DNA from: Bacilli bacterium
GTDB lineage: Bacteria > Bacillota_I > Bacilli_A > RF39 > UBA660
Assembly (NCBI GenBank): GCA_016296185.1
Contig: JAEDJT010000005.1
Coordinates: 1 to 55,632 of the forward strand
DNA: 55,632 nucleotides
Reading direction: 5' to 3'
Below are positions 52,260 to 55,632 of this stretch, piece after piece. A model generated the notes under the pieces. It worked only from the letters and a program-made list of their open reading frames with translations, was not told the origin of the DNA and did no database searches. Position 1 is the stretch's first letter. The number at the start of each line of letters is the position of its first letter. The translations under genes and the position numbers were made by a program.

Positions 52260-52553
52260 CTATCCAGAAAATGTTGATTCAAAATCTTCAATATTATTTG
52301 TTTTTTCAGTTAATGCAGAAATATAAGCTTGAATACCATTCAAATATTTTTTAAAAGCTTCAGAATAAGAATTACAAGCAGCTATATAAGCTGTTTTTAC
52401 TTGTTTATCTTTCCAATCTTCTGAAGATTCAATTTCAGCAATTTTTGCATCAAGACTATTTAAATTATTACTATATTCTTCTAATACAGTATTTAAACTA
52501 TCGATAGTAGTTGAAATACCATCACCATTATGTAAAAAATCATTATTTGCCAT
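52260..52553 (-). CDS. WXG100-like small secreted protein
   Basis: A 97-residue two-helix protein without signal peptide. The turn holds DWKDKQV (W47) between helices ISTTIDSLNTVLEEYSNNLNSLDAKIAEI and AYIAACNSYSEAFKKYLNGIQAYISALTEKTNNI. The tryptophan position and length match WXG100 proteins, though the glycine is Asp here. It sits second in the operon, 11 bases above the 3D gene; it could be a co-secreted partner or chaperone for the larger proteins. Confidence 0.75.
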   Translation of the reverse strand: MANNDFLHNGDGISTTIDSLNTVLEEYSNNLNSLDAKIAEIESSEDWKDKQVKTAYIAACNSYSEAFKKYLNGIQAYISALTEKTNNIEDFESTFSG

Positions 52554-52562
52554 AAAATCCTC

Positions 52563-53534
52563 CTATTTATATCTATTACCTGTTGGTGAAATCATATTGT
52601 TACTATAACTCTTAGATCCATTACTTCTAAATGATAAGTAACTACAATTTCTATACCCATTTAAAACAGCATCTAAAGCAGCTTTAGCAGCTGGTTTAGG
52701 TGAATTAGGTGGCATGTAACTTTTATATTGTCCACCTTGATAAACAACAAATTGATTAGGGAATGTAGCTTGTTTGTAAGGGCTATCACTCTTAACATAA
52801 GAAACCCAAGTAGGATCATCACATCTATTAAAGATAACTGAAGCTACCGCTAATGCATCATCAGGAGTACCATCACACTCTGCAGAAATAATTGCTGCAA
52901 TAACATTATATTCCTCTTCAGTTAATGGATAGTCTGTTCTATGTCCAGTTGTAACTTTAAATCCCATAGCTTCATTATTACTATAGCCACTAGGATCTAC
53001 AGAAGTTGGAGGAACATAAGAAGCAGTTGATGTTGGATCAGTTGAATCATTTGGACTAGAAGTAGAATTATTACCATTATTACCATTATTTCCGCCATTA
53101 CTTCCATCATCTCCAACAGAATAAGTAACAGGATTACCATTAGATACAGGTGGATTATTTGGAGTTTGTGATGTTTCATTATTATTATAAGTATCAATAT
53201 TCAAATCATCACCAGAACTACCATCAAGTGTTAAACTCTTATCTTCAACAACTGGTACTTCAGCTTCTCCAATTTCTTCAGCATCTATTTTCTTTAAAGT
53301 TTCAATATAATTATCAATTGATTTATAAACATTATCAAAATCTGTAGAAAGATTTTCTAAACTAGTAGCAATATTACCAGCTTTAGTTGTTAATGATCCA
53401 AATTCCGAATGAGAAGGTATAGAATTTAAAACACCAACCAAATCAGATATTTTAGATTTTAAAGTTGTAACAGTAGAATCTAATGAAGTAACATTAGATT
53501 CAAAAGTAGATTTGTTAACTTTTATCTCGCTCAC
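52563..53534 (-). CDS. ESX-like N-terminus fused to a SleB-type cell-wall hydrolase
   Basis: A 323-residue leaderless protein with a GTG start at 53534 (GGTG six bases upstream). Residues 1-85 are helical, with the turn IPSHSEF in place of WXG; 86-185 are an acidic, Asn/Gly/Ser-rich linker; 195-323 form a Hydrolase_2 (SleB) domain: KVTTGHRTDYPLTEEEYNVI, AAIISAECDGTPDDALAVASVIFNR with catalytic Glu219 expected, and ATFPNQFVVY. SleB-type enzymes cut glycan strands. First gene of the operon. The N-terminal 140 residues match the LysM-containing protein at 54282-55529. Confidence 0.85.
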   Translation of the reverse strand: MSEIKVNKSTFESNVTSLDSTVTTLKSKISDLVGVLNSIPSHSEFGSLTTKAGNIATSLENLSTDFDNVYKSIDNYIETLKKIDAEEIGEAEVPVVEDKSLTLDGSSGDDLNIDTYNNNETSQTPNNPPVSNGNPVTYSVGDDGSNGGNNGNNGNNSTSSPNDSTDPTSTASYVPPTSVDPSGYSNNEAMGFKVTTGHRTDYPLTEEEYNVIAAIISAECDGTPDDALAVASVIFNRCDDPTWVSYVKSDSPYKQATFPNQFVVYQGGQYKSYMPPNSPKPAAKAALDAVLNGYRNCSYLSFRSNGSKSYSNNMISPTGNRYK

Positions 53535-53557
53535 TACAATCACCCTCTATTATCACA

Positions 53558-53566
53558 ATTATACCA
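53558..53566 (-). promoter_or_regulatory. Extended -10 of the WXG/hydrolase operon
   Basis: TGGTATAAT on the minus strand, 24 bases above the GTG start. No clear -35. Confidence 0.55.
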
Positions 53567-53589
53567 TATATTGCAAAAAAAAATATAAG

Positions 53590-53618
53590 AAAAAACGAAT
53601 AACAATAATGTTATTCGT
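53590..53618 (-). terminator. Terminator of the 53611 gene
   Basis: ACGAATAACA-ttat-TGTTATTCGT followed by TTTTTC on the minus strand. Confidence 0.82.
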
Positions 53619-54198
53619 CAAATGAAACATTCATTAATAAAAATTGCGTAATAGATTCTCTATTTAATCTAATATCACTTAAAGTATAAATAACTGCATC
53701 CAACGCTTCCCAAATGGAAAATGAGAAAATAAAACTTAATACTTCAAATAAAAATTCAGATAAATCATAGTTATATAAAATAAAATAAATTAATAATACA
53801 AATAATCCAAAAATGGAAAGATGAATTGCTTTTTTTCTAGCATTAGAAAAGTCTCTTTGTACCTTATATAACTCAATAGCATAGTGTTCTTTAATAATAT
53901 GTTTAACTTTACCTTGATCTTTATCATCTAAATTTGAATTCATAATATGAAAATGAATTCTAACATCATTCTCCAAAATAGATGCCTTATCTTCAATATA
54001 CTCGTAAATTTCTTTATTTAAATCAATTTGATTTCCACTAGTTCTAGAATCAAAAACTGGTATTTCATCATTTACATATAAAAAAATATCAGCATCTTTA
54101 TCACTTGTTAAATATTCTTTAGATATATAACCTTTTAAATATTCATCGTTAGAATAAAGTTTAATTTTTTCTTTTACTTGAGATTTAAATTCATTCAT
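53611..54198 (-). CDS. Membrane protein inside the hydrolase cluster, unknown
   Basis: A 195-residue protein. Residues 1-115 are soluble and charged (SKEYLTSDKDADIFLYVNDEIPVFDS, VRIHFHIMN), then two hydrophobic segments (about 122-142 and 148-170) and a short C-terminal tail. No family recognised. It has its own promoter (TATAAT at 54215-54220) and terminator between two related hydrolase genes. Possible roles are accessory to export or protection from the hydrolases; neither is shown by the sequence. Confidence 0.62.
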   Translation of the reverse strand: MNEFKSQVKEKIKLYSNDEYLKGYISKEYLTSDKDADIFLYVNDEIPVFDSRTSGNQIDLNKEIYEYIEDKASILENDVRIHFHIMNSNLDDKDQGKVKHIIKEHYAIELYKVQRDFSNARKKAIHLSIFGLFVLLIYFILYNYDLSEFLFEVLSFIFSFSIWEALDAVIYTLSDIRLNRESITQFLLMNVSFDE

Positions 54199-54246
54199 AT
54201 TATCACCTATAATAATTATAATACATATAATTAATTATTAAATTAA

Positions 54247-54275
54247 AACAAAAAAACGAACGTAAAACGTTCGTT
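54247..54275 (-). terminator. Terminator of the LysM hydrolase gene
   Basis: AACGAACG-tttta-CGTTCGTT followed by TTTTTG on the minus strand. Confidence 0.85.
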
Positions 54276-54281
54276 AAATAA

Positions 54282-55529
54282 TTATAAAACATCAGAAAAA
54301 CTATTATAAGTTCCATTACCAGAATAGTAATAAACATTACTATTTATATTTCTTGTACCATTTAGAACATCATTAACAACTTGTTTAACCATGTCAATCT
54401 TATCTTTTTTCCATCCAGTATCAACAAATTGACCATTATTTAAATAACCATCACATGTTCTACCCCAAGGCCAATAACCTTTTTCTAGAACCTTAACAAC
54501 TGAAGTACCATAACTATCTGGTCCTTCTAATCTATTAATAATAGTACAAGCTACACCTAACATATCATCAGGAGAATTACCAGCTTCACCAGCAACTTGG
54601 GCAACTAAATACATATAATCAGTTTGTGAAATAGTTCCAACAGCACCTGTATATTCATTATCAGGAACAATCTTATATGATTGATGTCCAGTAGTAATCT
54701 TACCAGCTGTTTCCTTACAAGATGCACTAGCTTTACTCTTAGTATGTAATTCACCGGAATAAATACCACTAGGTGCTGATGGAGTTACAGTAGGATCTGT
54801 AATATCAGTTGGATTTGGTTTAACAGTTTCTGCTGGCTTAGAAGTTTCATTAGAACTATTATCATTATTGTTATTACCAGTAGATGTATCAGGAGTAACT
54901 ACCTTAGTTTCATTTGAAGGAACAACTTTAGTTTGTGTTCCAGAGCTACTACCTTTAGGAATTTTAATAATTTGACCAACACTAATTATATTAGAATTAC
55001 TAATATTATTATAACTAGCCAATTCCTCAACAGAAACTCCATACATACTTGCAATTTTACTTAATGTATCTCCACTCTTAACAGTATAAGAATCTTCACC
55101 TACTGAATAAGATACAACTTCTCCACTAGAAATAGGAATATCATCACTATTTTTCGGAACATCAGTAGAAGATGTATCATTATCGTTATAACTATCAATA
55201 TTTAAATCTAAATCACTATCTAAAGAAATACTTTTTTCTTCAACAACAGGTACATCTGCATCTTCTAATTCTTCAGAATCAATCAACATTAAAGTATCAA
55301 TATAATTTTTTATAGATTCATAAATATTTTCATAATCAGTTGATAGGTTTTCAAAACTAGACGCTAATGCCCCAGTCTTTGTACTTAAATTACTAAAATC
55401 CGAATGAGAAGGAACTGAATTTAAAGTACTTACTAAATCAGCTAACTCTGTTTTCAAAACATTAACATAAGTATTTAAACTACTAACATTACTATCAAGT
55501 GTATTTTTGTTTACTTTTATTTCACTCAT
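54282..55529 (-). CDS. ESX-like N-terminus, LysM and SleB-type hydrolase
   Basis: A 415-residue leaderless protein. Residues 1-85 are helical with the turn VPSHSDF; 100-145 are an acidic linker; 147-191 are a LysM peptidoglycan-binding domain (YTVKSGDTLSKIASMYGVSVEELASYN...VGQIIKIP); 195-275 are Ser/Thr/Pro-rich; 278-405 are a Hydrolase_2-like domain starting KITTGHQSYK, with GEAG (Glu315) and ACTIINRLEGPDSY. N-terminal 145 residues are paralogous to the 52563-53534 product. Start at 55529 is chosen by alignment with that paralogue; an upstream hydrophobic extension in the same frame overlaps the promoter and is not used. Confidence 0.86.
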   Translation of the reverse strand: MSEIKVNKNTLDSNVSSLNTYVNVLKTELADLVSTLNSVPSHSDFSNLSTKTGALASSFENLSTDYENIYESIKNYIDTLMLIDSEELEDADVPVVEEKSISLDSDLDLNIDSYNDNDTSSTDVPKNSDDIPISSGEVVSYSVGEDSYTVKSGDTLSKIASMYGVSVEELASYNNISNSNIISVGQIIKIPKGSSSGTQTKVVPSNETKVVTPDTSTGNNNNDNSSNETSKPAETVKPNPTDITDPTVTPSAPSGIYSGELHTKSKASASCKETAGKITTGHQSYKIVPDNEYTGAVGTISQTDYMYLVAQVAGEAGNSPDDMLGVACTIINRLEGPDSYGTSVVKVLEKGYWPWGRTCDGYLNNGQFVDTGWKKDKIDMVKQVVNDVLNGTRNINSNVYYYSGNGTYNSFSDVL

Positions 55530-55554
55530 AAGCTCAACCACCAATATTATTACA

Positions 55555-55583
55555 ATTATAACATATAAAAACATATATTTTAA
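55555..55583 (-). promoter_or_regulatory. Promoter of the LysM hydrolase gene
   Basis: TTAAAA (55578-55583), 17 bases, TATAAT (55555-55560) on the minus strand. Confidence 0.5.
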
Positions 55584-55586
55584 CAA

Positions 55587-55615
55587 TAAAAAAACGAACT
55601 ATAAAAATAGCTCGT
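55587..55615 (-). terminator. Terminator of a gene beyond the right edge
   Basis: ACGAGCTAT-tttt-ATAGTTCGT followed by TTTTTTT on the minus strand. It implies a minus-strand gene ending near 55620, but too little of it is in the window to call. Confidence 0.7.
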
Positions 55616-55632
55616 ATAAATCAAAATGGCAG

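Noticed and set aside
52997..53347. Overlapping Leu/Ile/Met- and Tyr/His-rich open frames in the low-complexity linker of the SleB-type gene
   Set aside because: They come from the Asn/Ser-rich repetitive coding sequence of the real gene and have no start signals.
55530..55586. Hydrophobic N-terminal extension of the LysM hydrolase that could look like a signal peptide
   Set aside because: It overlaps the TATAAT box, lacks a ribosome site, has no cleavage motif, and the paralogue at 53534 begins at the aligned (M/V)SEIKVNK.
1..55632. tRNA, rRNA, tmRNA, SRP or RNase P genes
   Set aside because: No cloverleaf, CCA-adjacent T-loop or conserved RNA core was seen; almost all intergenic gaps are below 200 bases and are filled by promoters and terminators.

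Overview
The window is a very AT-rich (roughly 27-30 % GC by eye), densely packed bacterial segment with about 57 protein genes, nearly all on the minus strand. Strong AGGAGG/AGGTG ribosome binding sites, a Bacillus-type order of translation genes, TGA used as a stop (end of the gene at 41195-41896) and short rho-independent terminators that often overlap stop codons point to a low-GC Firmicute. It looks like an uncultured small-genome Bacilli/Erysipelotrichia/RF39-like gut lineage; this placement is inference. FemAB, Lgt and several peptidoglycan hydrolases indicate that the cell has a peptidoglycan wall, so it is not a wall-less mollicute.

Layout. 1-3.8 kb: secG, a DUF308 membrane protein, a FemAB-type cell-wall aminoacyltransferase and a membrane-anchored penicillin-recognising serine hydrolase. 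3.8-14.7 kb: a large translation/transcription block read right to left: mrnC-rlmB-sigH, secE-nusG, rplK-rplA, rplJ-rplL, then rpsL-rpsG-fusA-tuf, with leader RNAs before rplK and rplJ. rpoB-rpoC, normally between rplL and rpsL, are absent and a pair of small related membrane-anchored proteins sits there. 14.8-25.5 kb: lgt, uvrA, a radical SAM/SPASM enzyme coupled to a DUF7666-like protein, an SDR dehydrogenase, a CBS-type manganese pyrophosphatase and uvrB. 25.5-31.1 kb: unrecognised genes, a YugP-like zinc protease and cysS. 31.2-38 kb: a YfcC/DcuC-like transporter, lysS, a tandem pair of related unknown proteins and typA. 38-47.9 kb: an 874-residue unknown protein, a second DUF308 protein, a decayed transposase-like relic, gmk, an ASCH protein, htpG under a CIRCE operator, and an iron alcohol dehydrogenase divergent from a TetR regulator. 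47.9-49.4 kb: a lipoprotein, a 40-residue basic peptide gene and a TSCPD protein.

49.4-55.6 kb is the most interesting part. A five-gene operon (53534 down to 50070), preceded by two further genes, encodes two small WXG100-like proteins and four larger leaderless proteins. Each of the four joins an ESX/WXG-like helical N-terminus to a different wall-active C-terminus: CHAP amidase, 3D-domain lytic transglycosylase, SleB-type hydrolase, and LysM plus SleB-type hydrolase. This looks like a set of cell-wall hydrolases exported by a type VII-like secretion system. The EssC/EccC motor is not in the window, so the export route is inferred.

Regulation visible in the sequence includes many consensus-like promoters (for example TTGACA-17-TATAAT for rplJL and TTGACA-17-TATATT for rpsL), an L10 leader with attenuator, a likely L1-binding leader before rplK, a 20-bp perfect palindrome in the rpsL leader, and HrcA/CIRCE control of htpG.
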